A DNA stretch of 64,000 nucleotides, from the NCBI RefSeq assembly GCF_014195445.1, contig NZ_JACIBT010000002.1:62001-126000 (forward strand), read 5' to 3'. How positions within the stretch are numbered: the first letter of the stretch is position 1; every line of letters starts with the position of its first letter. A program made the translations under genes and the position numbers. Origin of the DNA: Garicola koreensis (lineage in GTDB: Bacteria > Actinomycetota > Actinomycetes > Actinomycetales > Micrococcaceae). The notes under the pieces were generated by a model. That model ran no database searches. It worked only from the letters and a program-made list of their open reading frames with translations, and was not told where the DNA came from. Shown one piece after another: positions 41,215 through 49,420 of the stretch.

Positions 41215-41489
41215 AGGAAGCCAACCCGGAGACACAGCGCAAGATTGCGAATCGGTTGAAGCGGGCGCGCGGCCAGCTGGACTCGGTCATCCGAGCAGTT
41301 GAGGACGGTGACAGCTGCCGCGACGTGGTGACCCAACTCGCCGCCGTCTCCACCGCACTGGACCGGGCCGGATTCAGCGTCGTCTCCTCGGCCATGCAGT
41401 TCTGCCTCGACCAGCCCGATGCGGCCAAAGAATCTGAGGATGGCCTCACGGTCGAAGAGTTGGAGAAGCTGTTCCTGTCGCTGGCCTGA
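41211..41489 (+). CDS. cstR: CstR-type persulfide-sensing repressor (CsoR family)
   Basis: This 92-residue helical repressor has Cys36 and Cys65 at the positions used by CsoR and CstR, but Ala61 replaces the His that CsoR needs to bind copper, which marks it as CstR-like and persulfide sensing. It is read after tauE with a 4-base overlap (ATGA). It is the likely ligand for the palindromes at 38162 and 38196, closing a feedback loop. No other CsoR-family protein is in the window. Confidence 0.9.
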   Translation: MKEANPETQRKIANRLKRARGQLDSVIRAVEDGDSCRDVVTQLAAVSTALDRAGFSVVSSAMQFCLDQPDAAKESEDGLTVEELEKLFLSLA

Positions 41490-41501
41490 CGCCGGGCCGC
41501 T

Positions 41502-41523
41502 GATTCCCCCGGGGTGGGGAATC
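41502..41523 (+). terminator. Hairpin after the cst operon
   Basis: Arms GATTCCCC and GGGGAATC pair around a short loop, 12 bases beyond the cstR stop. There is no T-tract, so termination would be weak. Confidence 0.45.
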
Positions 41524-41621
41524 TATGCGGTGAGATGTCATCTGTTCCCAGGTCACCAAGGAAATGTGTGTAGGGTCTCACCGTCACATCCAGGCCGTCG
41601 AAGCATTCTGGAGGAACGATT

Positions 41622-43097
41622 ATGACGCAGCCATCGGCGCATCACAGCCCAGTCGAAGGGGGCCGGTTCAAGCGCACCCTGGGGTGGCTGGAGATCTTCT
41701 TCATCGGTTTCGGGGCCATGATCGGCTTCGGCTGGGTTACCCTGACCAGCGGCTGGCTCAACGACGCCGGCACCCTGGGAACGGTCCTCGCCTTCGTCAT
41801 CGGCGGCCTCATCATGGCCCTGGTCGGCCTGGTCTATTCCGAACTGGTCTCGGCGATGCCGCTGGCCGGAGGCGAGCACAACTATCTGCTGCGCGGCTTC
41901 AGCCCCCGTCTGGCGTTCATCGGCTCCTGGGGCATCATCGGCGGCTACGTCACGGTGGTGGCCTTCGAAGCGGTAGCCATTCCCAGGACCGTCGCCTACA
42001 TCATCCCGCAGGTCAACTCGATCCCCCTGTGGACCATCGCCGGATTCGAGGTGCACCTTGTCTGGGCGCTGATCGGGGTGGTGACCGCCGTGCTGCTCAC
42101 CGCACTGAACATCCGCGGGATCAAACAGGCCAGCTTCCTGCAGACCTCGGTGGTGCTGTACGTCGTCGTTATGGCTCTGGCGCTGGTGGCACTGGCCCTC
42201 TTCGAAGGCGAGGCCGGGCACGCTGAGCCGCTGTTCACCGGCGGGGGTGCCGGAATCATCACCGTGCTGGTGATGGTGCCGTTCCTGTTCGTGGGCTTCG
42301 ATGTGATCCCGCAGTCCGCTGAGGAGGTCAAGGTCCCGCCGCGCAAGATCGGGGCACTGGTGGTGTTCTCGGTGACCATGGCGGCCCTCTTCTACATCGC
42401 CATCGTGCTGACCACCTCAGTGGCCCTGCCGGCGGCAGAGATGGGCGACTTCGACCTGGCCACCGCTGATGCGATGGGTGCGCTGGCCGGCAACGAATTC
42501 TGGTCCAACGTGGTGGTCGCAGGTGGCCTGGCCGGGCTGCTGACCTCCTGGAACGCCTTCCTCATCGGAGCCTCCCGGCTGATCTGGGCGATGGCGAACT
42601 CCGGGATGCTGCCCGCTTGGTTTGCGAAGCTTCACCCCAAGCACCGGACCCCGGTCAACGCGCTGCTGTTCATCGGTGGGCTCTCCGCAATCGCACCGTT
42701 CTTCGGTGAGTACATGATGGTGTGGCTGGTCGACTCCGGCTCGCCCTCCATCGTGATCACCTACATTCTGGTCGCCGTGGTCTTCCTGGTGCTGCGCCGG
42801 CGGGAGCCGACCATGGAGCGCCCCATGCGCATCGGCGGCCAGCGCAGCAACACCTTCGGAACGGTGATCGGTGTGCTCACTGTGGTGCTCACCATTGCGC
42901 TGCTGCTGCTCTACGTGCCTGGGATGCCGGCCGCCCTGGATGTCCAGCCCTACATCATGTTCGGACTCTGGTGGCTGCTGGGACTGATCTTCCTGGTGCG
43001 CATCCCCGGTGGGATCAAACCCGGGCCCGACGCCGAAAACGACCTGGTCAACGCGCTCGCTTCCCAGGGGCGGGGCCCCGGCGTCGCCCGGAAGTGA
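41622..43097 (+). CDS. APC-superfamily amino acid/amine permease
   Basis: This 491-residue permease has 12 predicted spans. FIGFGAMIGFGWVTLTSGWL is the family first span, and PRKIGALVVFSVTMAALFYIAIV and NAFLIGASRLIWAMANSGMLPAWFAKLHPKHRTPVNALL lie in the middle. A substrate such as an amino acid or amine is likely but not fixed. ATG 41622 is behind GGAGGAACG. Its stop lies in the first unit of the 16-bp tandem repeat that leads to the lipoprotein gene, so the two may be read as an operon. Confidence 0.85.
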   Translation: MTQPSAHHSPVEGGRFKRTLGWLEIFFIGFGAMIGFGWVTLTSGWLNDAGTLGTVLAFVIGGLIMALVGLVYSELVSAMPLAGGEHNYLLRGFSPRLAFIGSWGIIGGYVTVVAFEAVAIPRTVAYIIPQVNSIPLWTIAGFEVHLVWALIGVVTAVLLTALNIRGIKQASFLQTSVVLYVVVMALALVALALFEGEAGHAEPLFTGGGAGIITVLVMVPFLFVGFDVIPQSAEEVKVPPRKIGALVVFSVTMAALFYIAIVLTTSVALPAAEMGDFDLATADAMGALAGNEFWSNVVVAGGLAGLLTSWNAFLIGASRLIWAMANSGMLPAWFAKLHPKHRTPVNALLFIGGLSAIAPFFGEYMMVWLVDSGSPSIVITYILVAVVFLVLRRREPTMERPMRIGGQRSNTFGTVIGVLTVVLTIALLLLYVPGMPAALDVQPYIMFGLWWLLGLIFLVRIPGGIKPGPDAENDLVNALASQGRGPGVARK

Positions 43098-43154
43098 CCA
43101 GACGCAGAAGTGACCAGACACTGAAGTGACCAGACACTGAAGTGACCGGACAAC
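43091..43154. repeat. Four tandem 16-bp repeats at a gene junction
   Basis: The units start at 43091, 43107, 43123 and 43139 and follow GAAGTGACCAGACACT with few changes. Each carries GTGA. The permease stop TGA uses the first unit (43095-43097) and the lipoprotein GTG start uses the last (43142). Since 16 is not a multiple of 3, units fall in different frames. Confidence 0.85.
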
Positions 43155-44134
43155 GCACGCACCCGAGGGCGACCGCGGCGCTGGCCTCAGTGCTCCTCAT
43201 CTCGGTGGTGGCCTGCGGGACCGGCGAGAGCAGCCCCGAGGCCGAAAGTCCCAGCCCTGAGCCTGTCAGCCCTGAGCACACCAGCCCAGAGTCTACAAAG
43301 TCTGAGCCCACCAGCCCCGAGCGGACCCCGGATCCTGCGCCTGAGCTGCCCGGCGGAGGCGAGACGGTCTTTCCTGACCGACGGCTGGTGGCGGCCTACG
43401 GCTCGCCCGACGCCCCGGGGCTGGGGATCCTGGGTGAGGGCACCATCGACGACGCGGTGGACCAGGTCCACCAGTACGCGCAGGACTATCAGCAGTTCTC
43501 CGAGGAGCCGGTCGTCCCGGCCTTCGAAATCATTGCCACGGTGGCCGCCGCCGACCCGGGCCCGGAGGGCACCTATACCAATAAGATCGACCCGGAGGTC
43601 ATCGAGCCCTGGGTGGAGGCCGCGGCAGAGGAGGAGATCTATGTGATCCTCGATCTGCAGCCGGGTCATGAGGATTTCCTCTCCCAGGCCAAGACCTATG
43701 ACGATCTGCTGAGCGAACCGCATGTGGGTCTGGCCCTGGACCCGGAGTGGCGGCTCGCTGAAGGCCAGCGCCACATGGAACAGATCGGCTCGGTCGACGC
43801 CGCTGAGATCAACGACGTCGCCCAGTGGCTCGCCGAGCTCACCCAGGCGCAGGACCTTCCGCAGAAGGTGCTGATGCTGCACCAGTTCAAACCCCAGATG
43901 ATCACCAACCGCGAAGACATCGACACCTCCTACCCGGAGCTGGCGATGGTCCTCCACGTGGACGGCCACGGCCCGCCAGAGATCAAAATGGACTCGTGGC
44001 AGACCCAGCGCGAGGATCTCTCCGAGGACTTTTGGATGGGTTGGAAGAACTTCTATGACGAGGACTTCCCAACCTTCACCCCGCAGCAGACCTACGGCAT
44101 CGACCCACAGCCCTGGTTCGTCTCCTACCAGTAA
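43142..44134 (+). CDS. Predicted lipoprotein with Ser-Pro-Glu-rich linker
   Basis: This 330-residue secreted protein has a lipoprotein signal of about 25 residues ending SVVAC, with Cys25 the lipidation site. A Ser/Pro/Glu-rich spacer (SPEPVSPEHTSPEST) runs to about residue 70. The remaining 260 residues begin RLVAAYGSPDAPGLGILGEGT and continue with DLQPGHEDFLSQAKTYDDLLSEPHVGLALDPEW. The pattern suggests a TIM-barrel hydrolase-like fold, but I cannot name a family. It starts at GTG 43142 inside the repeat array, following the permease. Confidence 0.75.
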   Translation: MTGQRTHPRATAALASVLLISVVACGTGESSPEAESPSPEPVSPEHTSPESTKSEPTSPERTPDPAPELPGGGETVFPDRRLVAAYGSPDAPGLGILGEGTIDDAVDQVHQYAQDYQQFSEEPVVPAFEIIATVAAADPGPEGTYTNKIDPEVIEPWVEAAAEEEIYVILDLQPGHEDFLSQAKTYDDLLSEPHVGLALDPEWRLAEGQRHMEQIGSVDAAEINDVAQWLAELTQAQDLPQKVLMLHQFKPQMITNREDIDTSYPELAMVLHVDGHGPPEIKMDSWQTQREDLSEDFWMGWKNFYDEDFPTFTPQQTYGIDPQPWFVSYQ

Positions 44135-44304
44135 GACACCGCGGTCAGGTGTTCAGCCGAGGGGACGTCGGATCACTCAATGAAGCACTGACATGGCGTT
44201 CCTGCGACATCGAGGAGGAACACTCCTTACTGATCTCGCGGAGCGAGCCTACCCAAGAACGCTGAACCCTGGCTCTTCCCGACGTGTGCAATCATAATGT
44301 AAGC

Positions 44305-44535
44305 ATGCCCCATGTTCTGATCCGCGACGTGCCCGAAGAAATCCACGCTGCTCTGCAGCGCAAGGCCGAACAGCACCATCAATCGTTGCAGCAATACCTT
44401 GCTGTCGAGCTTCGGCGCCTTGCCGAAAGGCGTCCAATCAGCGATGTCCTCGATGACGTCGACGCCCAGCGGGGCGGCCGTGTCGGCTTTGCAACCGCTG
44501 CCGCTGACCTGGACGAAGGTCGCTCTCAGCGGTGA
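44305..44535 (+). CDS. vapB: VapB/FitA-like RHH antitoxin
   Basis: This is a 76-residue ribbon-helix-helix protein (VLIRDVPEEIHAALQRKAEQHHQSLQQYL) with a tail ending in VGFATAAADL for toxin binding. A TCATAAT element at 44292-44298 just upstream of ATG 44305 could give a leaderless transcript, and no ribosome-binding site is evident. The vapC gene follows 19 bases after the stop. Confidence 0.85.
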   Translation: MPHVLIRDVPEEIHAALQRKAEQHHQSLQQYLAVELRRLAERRPISDVLDDVDAQRGGRVGFATAAADLDEGRSQR

Positions 44536-44554
44536 GTGCTCGGCCGAATATCTC

Positions 44555-44950
44555 GTGATCATCGTTGACGCCTCCATTCTGGCCAACGCTCTGGCCGATG
44601 ACGAGGAGGCCGGGGGGACCGCTCGCGGTGTGCTGCGTGCTGCGGGTGAGTTCGCTGCTCCCGATCTGGTCGATGTCGAGACCGTGTCAGTACTGCGCAA
44701 GCGGTGGCTGAGAGGAACGCTCACCGAGCAGCGATTCGTCGCCGCCATCAACCACCTGCAGCAGCTCAGCTTCGCACGCGTCCCGACCCTGAGGCTGGTG
44801 CCGCGCGCCTTCGAGCTGCGCGCCAACGTCAGCTCCTACGACGCCTGCTACGTCGCGCTGGCTGAGCGTTTGGGGTGCGAACTGGTCACTGCAGATGGCC
44901 GGCTCGCCGCCGCGACTGGCCCCCTCTGTCCGATCCGTGTGCTGCGCTGA
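44555..44950 (+). CDS. vapC: VapC PIN-domain toxin
   Basis: This roughly 131-residue PIN ribonuclease has the conserved acidic residues at VDASILANAL, PDLVDVETVS, SYDACYVALAE and VTADGRLA. GTG 44555 is the only supported start in frame, and it begins the hallmark VIIVDAS segment. It lacks a ribosome-binding site and probably depends on translational coupling with vapB. Confidence 0.85.
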   Translation: MIIVDASILANALADDEEAGGTARGVLRAAGEFAAPDLVDVETVSVLRKRWLRGTLTEQRFVAAINHLQQLSFARVPTLRLVPRAFELRANVSSYDACYVALAERLGCELVTADGRLAAATGPLCPIRVLR

Positions 44951-45016
44951 ACACCAACCAGACTCCAGCGCCGTTTGGGATTCGCTGCCTGGAGTCTCTG
45001 GTGCAGAACGTCCCTC

Positions 45017-45148
45017 GGCAATTTCCGCGACGACTACCCCGGCACCGCCCTGCTTGAGGACACATTCCTATCTTCCTCAGAATCACTGGATGGGCGTGTG
45101 CTCTTCGTGCCCGACGCCGCCCGAGAAGTGCGCGAGTACCTCTCGTAG
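45017..45148 (+). other. Possible relic reading frame between vapC and the MNT gene
   Basis: A 43-codon frame that runs GNFRDDYPGTALLEDTFLSSS and ends EVREYLS before TAG has no start codon. Its codon use looks coding, but I cannot match it to a family. It may be the 3' end of a lost gene, and it lies in the 284-base gap after vapC. Confidence 0.3.
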
Positions 45149-45234
45149 TCGGTGCAACCGGACTGGGCGATGATGTTCCGCATCCCGACAACGTTGTCGA
45201 GCCGCCGGCCGCGTCCCAGAGATGCGCCCCCGCC

Positions 45235-45540
45235 TCAGGACGCATAGACATCCTGCGCGCCCCCGAAGGCCGACGCCTTGAAGAAGGGGTTCTTTACTGA
45301 GCGCTCCACGACAAGGTCGACATCCCTACCGACGATCCGCTCCAGCTCGAACTTCAGATCGAAGTAATCATGAAACAGGTTCTCCCGCTCCGGCAGGAAG
45401 ACGACGAGGAAATCGACATCGCTTGTGTCCGGAGCAAACCGGTCTGTGAGCACCGAGCCGAAGATGCGTAACCGCTCCACGCCGTACCGCTCGCAAGCAC
45501 GCCGGATTGCGTCGATATCGAGGAGAACGACGGTGTCCAT
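45235..45540 (-). CDS. Orphan MNT-type nucleotidyltransferase (antitoxin-like)
   Basis: This is a 101-residue minimal nucleotidyltransferase. The GSxxxDxxxxxSDxD motif is FGSVLTDRFAPDTSDVDFLV, with the third acid in DVDLVV. In MNT-HEPN systems this protein AMPylates or neutralises a HEPN toxin, but no HEPN gene is found on either side, so it is an orphan. It lies between vapC and yefM on the opposite strand. Confidence 0.8.
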   Translation of the reverse strand: MDTVVLLDIDAIRRACERYGVERLRIFGSVLTDRFAPDTSDVDFLVVFLPERENLFHDYFDLKFELERIVGRDVDLVVERSVKNPFFKASAFGGAQDVYAS

Positions 45541-45596
45541 GCCTCCAGTCTCGCAGATCGGGTGCGGCTCGGCGAGTGCCCAAGGGCGCTAAAGTG

Positions 45597-45612
45597 GTAC
45601 TATAACTTGTAC
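45597..45612 (+). promoter_or_regulatory. Probable yefM operator and -10 region
   Basis: Two GTAC blocks (45597-45600 and 45609-45612) are separated by TATAACTT; TATAAC is a candidate -10. Pairs of TGTACA-like hexamers are typical YefM operators. It lies 16 bases before the antitoxin start. Confidence 0.5.
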
Positions 45613-45627
45613 GACTTGGAGGTAATT

Positions 45628-45873
45628 ATGGCAATTACGGCATCGGAAGCTCGCAGGAATCTGTTTCCACTCATTGAACAGGTCAACAGCGATCGCGCCC
45701 CGTTAGAGATCACCTCACGCCGGGGCGATGCGGTGTTGATCTCGCGAGCCGAGTACGAGGCGCTTGAGGAGACTGCGCACCTGTTGCGGTCTCCGGCCAA
45801 CGCGCGTCGGTTGTTGGAAAGCATCACTCAGGCGCATCGTGGCGAGCATGAAGAGCACCCGCTGTCCCGATGA
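45628..45873 (+). CDS. yefM: YefM/RelJ antitoxin (Phd/YefM family)
   Basis: This 81-residue antitoxin begins MAITASEARRNLFPLIEQVN, then ITSRRGDAVLISRAEYEALEETAHLLRSPANARRLLESI, the full family pattern. ATG 45628 follows TTGGAGGTAATT, a strong site. Its stop overlaps the toxin start (ATGA). Confidence 0.93.
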   Translation: MAITASEARRNLFPLIEQVNSDRAPLEITSRRGDAVLISRAEYEALEETAHLLRSPANARRLLESITQAHRGEHEEHPLSR

Positions 45874-46127
45874 GGCTGGTCTTCACGCCACATGGTTGGA
45901 GCGACTACCGACATTGGCAGACTACGGATCGCGCAGTACTCAAACGCATCAACCGGCTCATTGACGATATCGTCCGCGATCCGTTTGACGGCATCGGGAA
46001 GCCTGAGGCGCTGCGTCACGCCCTCGCTGGCAGCTGGTCCCGGCGCATCACTGAGGAGCACCGGCTCGTCTATCTTGTTCACGGTGAGGACATAGTGATC
46101 GTGCAGGCGCGCTATCACTACAGCTGA
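45870..46127 (+). CDS. yoeB: YoeB/RelK mRNA-cleaving toxin
   Basis: This 85-residue toxin cuts mRNA at the ribosome. The pattern MRLVFTPHGWSDYRHWQTTDRAVLKRIN, GKPEALRHALAGSWSRRITEEHRLVYLV and the C-terminal ARYHYS is complete, with the catalytic Glu (EEHRLVY), Arg and terminal His present. ATG 45870 overlaps yefM. Confidence 0.94.
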   Translation: MRLVFTPHGWSDYRHWQTTDRAVLKRINRLIDDIVRDPFDGIGKPEALRHALAGSWSRRITEEHRLVYLVHGEDIVIVQARYHYS

Positions 46128-46146
46128 ACTGGCTCAGGCCCGGTCA

Positions 46147-46269
46147 GCGCTTTGCGAGCGACGCCGGCTATCCTGGGAGCGGGCTGGAGCCGCAGAGGTG
46201 CAGTCATTCACCTGGGAGCGGGTGGCAGACCGCTATCAGGAACGCTACGGTGCACTACGGCCTTCCTGA
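46147..46269 (+). pseudogene. C-terminal relic of a GT4 glycosyltransferase
   Basis: The frame ending ...AAEVQSFTWERVADRYQ and then ERYGALRPS-stop is the typical C-terminal tail of GT4 enzymes (FTWxRVAxRYxxxY). No start or upstream domain is present; the yoeB gene is the nearest upstream feature. The relic suggests a larger glycosyltransferase gene once stood here and was replaced by the toxin-antitoxin island. Confidence 0.6.
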
Positions 46270-46332
46270 CCTCCGGCCCCGCGGGCGCCGGTGGGAGCAC
46301 TCGGTGTCTGCCCGCGTGGAAGACTGAGCTCT

Positions 46333-46953
46333 ATGTCTGTGGTCCAAGTGCTGTTGGCTATTGAACTGGTGGGGACCTTCGCGTTCGCGGTCTCCGGTGC
46401 GCTGCTGGCCGCCCGCAAGGGGTTCGACATCGTCGGGTCCCTGCTGTTGGCCTCACTTGCGGGTCTTGGCGGGGGAGTGCTGCGCGATGTGATCCTCGCC
46501 CAGGGCGTGCCCAATGCGTTCGCGGTGCCGATGTACCTGATTCCCGTGGCAGTGGCGACGCTTGCTGTGTTCTTCCGGCTGATCCGTCAGGACCGGCTGC
46601 GCTGGACCCTGCTGGCCTTCGACGCCGTCGGGCTGGCGATGTTCTGCGTGATGGGTGCCTCCATCGCACATGCTGCGGGACTGAACCCGGTGGCGACGAT
46701 GCTGCTGGGCGTCACCACCGCGGTCGGCGGCGGCGCAATGCGCGATGTGGCCGCCAACGAGATCCCCCAGATCTTCACGCCCCACGGCGTCTATGCCGCC
46801 CCAGCATTCCTGGGAGCCGCAGCGACCACCGCGACCCTGGAGCTGGACGTGTTCAACGGGTTCTGGGCGGTGGGCATCTCCCTGGTGGTCATCGCCATTC
46901 GGATGGTGGCACTGAAACGGGGCTGGCGGGTGCCCCTGGCAGTATGGCGCTGA
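46333..46953 (+). CDS. TRIC-family cation channel protein
   Basis: This 206-residue protein has two copies of the UPF0126/TRIC repeat. Each has a GFD or N segment followed by LRD(V): FAVSGALLAARKGFDIVGSLLLASLAGLGGGVLRDV and GASIAHAAGLNPVATMLLGVTTAVGGGAMRDV. There are six to seven spans. It likely forms a trimeric K+ or cation channel. ATG 46333 follows GGAAGACTGAGCTCT; a longer in-frame start adds 14 unlikely residues. Confidence 0.88.
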   Translation: MSVVQVLLAIELVGTFAFAVSGALLAARKGFDIVGSLLLASLAGLGGGVLRDVILAQGVPNAFAVPMYLIPVAVATLAVFFRLIRQDRLRWTLLAFDAVGLAMFCVMGASIAHAAGLNPVATMLLGVTTAVGGGAMRDVAANEIPQIFTPHGVYAAPAFLGAAATTATLELDVFNGFWAVGISLVVIAIRMVALKRGWRVPLAVWR

Positions 46954-47017
46954 CCGGCGGATGGTACCGTAAAAACGCTGAACGCACCTAATCGTGACTG
47001 TAGGCGGAGGGCGGCTG

Positions 47018-47857
47018 ATGGATCACACCGATGACCCGGAGACGGTGGTCGGCGAACTGACCGCTGTCCGATCCGAGCTGGCCCAGCTGCGGCGCGAGGT
47101 CGCGGAGCTGCGCAGTGACCGCGCGGCCGGTCTGGGTGAGGCGCGGGATGAGCTGCAGACCCAGTTCACCGCCCTGGAGAGAAGCCTGCAGCGCCACACC
47201 ACGGGCACCAGCCATAACACCGTCCGGCAGGTCGAGGCGATGTGGCAGCTTTTTCCCAAGGTGCCGCGGATCCGGGCGCAGATGCCGCCCTCGGGCGGTT
47301 TCCCCATGGAGGCCCGGACACTGCTGCACCTGTCCTCGGTGATCGAAGAGGTCCGCCCCAGAACCATCCTCGAGCTGGGCGGGGGGACCTCCACCATCTG
47401 GACGGGCTACCTCACCGAAGAGCTGGGCACACGCATCGTGTCCATAGACCACCTTGAGCAGTATCTGCACTCCACCTGGGATTACGTGCAGCGCCATGGC
47501 TTCGCAGATCGGACCGAATGCCGACTCGCGCCGCTGGAACCGGTCACCGTCGACGGTGAGGAGTACCCCTGGTACTCGTTGAGCGCCTTCTCAGACCTCG
47601 CCGATGTGGACCTGCTGGTGGTGGACGGCCCGCCCGAGTCCACCGGCGCCAAGGCCCGCTACCCGGCTCTGCCGCTGCTGCAGGATAAGCTGAGCGCCGG
47701 TGCCGTGGTCGTCCTCGATGACACCAACCGCCCCGATGAACGGGCGATCCTCGAGGACTGGGCGCGCATGCTTGCCGGCTACGCAGAAACCGACCAAGGA
47801 CTGAGCAAGCTCGGAGTCCTCCGCCCGCAAGCATCAGGCGGCGCCGAGCGGCTGTGA
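47018..47857 (+). CDS. Class I methyltransferase with an N-terminal coiled coil
   Basis: This 279-residue protein begins with a predicted coiled coil at residues about 10-60 (VVGELTAVRSELAQLRREVAELRSDR). The SAM-binding motif is TILELGGGTSTIWTGYLTEEL, then RIVSIDHLEQY. VDLLVVDGPPESTGAKARYPAL is a typical later motif of polysaccharide-associated enzymes. ATG 47018 lies behind GGAGGGCGG. It lies between a TRIC gene and ugd and next to a polysaccharide operon, which suggests a role in modifying a polymer or its lipid carrier. Confidence 0.8.
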   Translation: MDHTDDPETVVGELTAVRSELAQLRREVAELRSDRAAGLGEARDELQTQFTALERSLQRHTTGTSHNTVRQVEAMWQLFPKVPRIRAQMPPSGGFPMEARTLLHLSSVIEEVRPRTILELGGGTSTIWTGYLTEELGTRIVSIDHLEQYLHSTWDYVQRHGFADRTECRLAPLEPVTVDGEEYPWYSLSAFSDLADVDLLVVDGPPESTGAKARYPALPLLQDKLSAGAVVVLDDTNRPDERAILEDWARMLAGYAETDQGLSKLGVLRPQASGGAERL

Positions 47858-47918
47858 AGGGTCGGCTGTGAATTCGTAAACTTCCCGGGCACCGCCGATT
47901 GAGCTTAGGATGCTATCT

Positions 47919-49277
47919 GTGACTTTAAATATCAGCGTGATCGGTACAGGCTATTTGGGCGCGACGCACGCGGCCTGCATGGCAGAGCTGGGCTTCGACG
48001 TGATCGGCGTCGACGTGGACCCGGAGAAGATCGACTCCCTCTCCCGCGGCGACCTTCCCTTCCACGAGCCCGGTCTGCCGGAGCTGATCCGCAAGCACGT
48101 CGACTCCGGCAGGCTGCGTTTCACCACCGATATGGGTGAGGTCGGCGCTTGGGCCGATGTGCACTTCATCGCCGTCGGCACCCCGCAGCTGCCCGGCGGC
48201 ACCGGCGCGGACATGACCTACGTGGATGCGGCCACCACATCCCTGGCGCAGGCCATCACCAAGGACCGGGCGCTGATCGTGGGCAAATCCACGGTCCCGG
48301 TGGGCACCGCAGCCCGGCTCTATGACCTGGTCAAAGCTGAGAAGAACGACGACGTCGACCTCTCGCTGGCCTGGAACCCGGAGTTCCTTCGTGAGGGCTT
48401 CGCGGTGAAGGACACGGTGGAGCCGGACCGGCTGGTGGTCGGCACCCGGCATGAGGCCGATGAGCAGCTGCTGCGCGAGGTCTATGCCGAAGCCCTGGAC
48501 CGCAGCACCCCCTGGGTCTCCACCGACTTTGAGACCGCCGAGCTGGTCAAGGTTGCTGCCAACGCGTTCTTGGCCACCAAGATCAGCTTCATCAATGCCT
48601 TCTCCGAGGTCACCGAGACCGTCGGCGGCGACATCGCCACCCTGGCTGACGCTATCGGCTTCGACGAGCGGATCGGGCGCAAATTCCTCAACGCCGGGGT
48701 CGGCTTCGGCGGCGGGTGCCTGCCCAAGGACATCCGCGCCCTGCAGACCCGGGTGGGCGAACTGGGCCTGGATCACACCATGCGGTTCTTGAACGAGATG
48801 GACCACATCAACCTGCGCCGGCGCGACCGGGTGATCTCGCTGGCCGAGGAGATCCTCGGCGGCGACTATGCCGGCACCGACGAGAACCACTCGGCGGTGG
48901 AGGGCAAAAGGATCGCCGTACTGGGGATCACCTTCAAACCCCTCTCCGACGACGTCCGGGACTCCCCGGGCCTGGATATCGCCGGCCGGCTCTACAACGC
49001 TGGGGCGGATGTCTCGGTCTATGATCCGCAGGGCAACGCCAACGCCGCCAAACGGTTCCCCCGGCTGGGCTACGTGGATTCGATGACCGAGGCGGCCCGC
49101 GGTGCCGATCTGGTGGTGCTGACCACCGAATGGAACGAGTTCAAACAGCTGGCACCGGCTGACCTGAACGAGGTGGTGGCCAAACGGCAGTTCATCGACG
49201 CCCGCAACGTGCTGCCGGCCCCGGAGTGGGAGCAGGCCGGGTGGACCATAGCCCAGCTGGGCCGGAAGTTCGACTGA
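47919..49277 (+). CDS. ugd: UDP-glucose 6-dehydrogenase
   Basis: This roughly 452-residue enzyme oxidises UDP-glucose to UDP-glucuronate. The N-terminal Rossmann motif is VIGTGYLGATHAACMA. The central helix carries KVAANAFLATKISFINAFSE, the catalytic Cys is in GVGFGGGCLPKDIRAL, and the C-terminal UDP-binding domain has GITFKPLSDDVRDSP. It may start at GTG 47919 or ATG 47910; no clear ribosome-binding site is present, and TAGGAT at 47906 could be a -10 for a leaderless transcript. It supplies UDP-glucuronate to the adjoining polysaccharide operon. Confidence 0.93.
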   Translation: MTLNISVIGTGYLGATHAACMAELGFDVIGVDVDPEKIDSLSRGDLPFHEPGLPELIRKHVDSGRLRFTTDMGEVGAWADVHFIAVGTPQLPGGTGADMTYVDAATTSLAQAITKDRALIVGKSTVPVGTAARLYDLVKAEKNDDVDLSLAWNPEFLREGFAVKDTVEPDRLVVGTRHEADEQLLREVYAEALDRSTPWVSTDFETAELVKVAANAFLATKISFINAFSEVTETVGGDIATLADAIGFDERIGRKFLNAGVGFGGGCLPKDIRALQTRVGELGLDHTMRFLNEMDHINLRRRDRVISLAEEILGGDYAGTDENHSAVEGKRIAVLGITFKPLSDDVRDSPGLDIAGRLYNAGADVSVYDPQGNANAAKRFPRLGYVDSMTEAARGADLVVLTTEWNEFKQLAPADLNEVVAKRQFIDARNVLPAPEWEQAGWTIAQLGRKFD

Positions 49278-49306
49278 CGCGACGAAGAAGCGCAGCAGGC
49301 CATAGA

Positions 49307-49350
49307 CCCTCCGACGACGGGCGGGGGGTCCCCGCCGCCGGAGGGCGTTT
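49307..49350. terminator. Terminator between ugd and the EPS operon
   Basis: Outer arms CCCTCCG and CGGAGGG enclose a G-rich and C-rich inner stem, followed by GCGTTT. It separates convergent ugd and wcaJ-like transcripts. Confidence 0.65.
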
Positions 49351-49420
49351 ATGGGCGAGCACTGAAGCTCGCGGGCCACAAGCCATAGGGCCTGTGGGTC
49401 GCTCAGCGGGCGCTGAGGTC

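Noticed and set aside
43091-43154. Short CRISPR-like array
   Set aside because: Repeats are directly adjacent with no spacers, and no cas genes are present.
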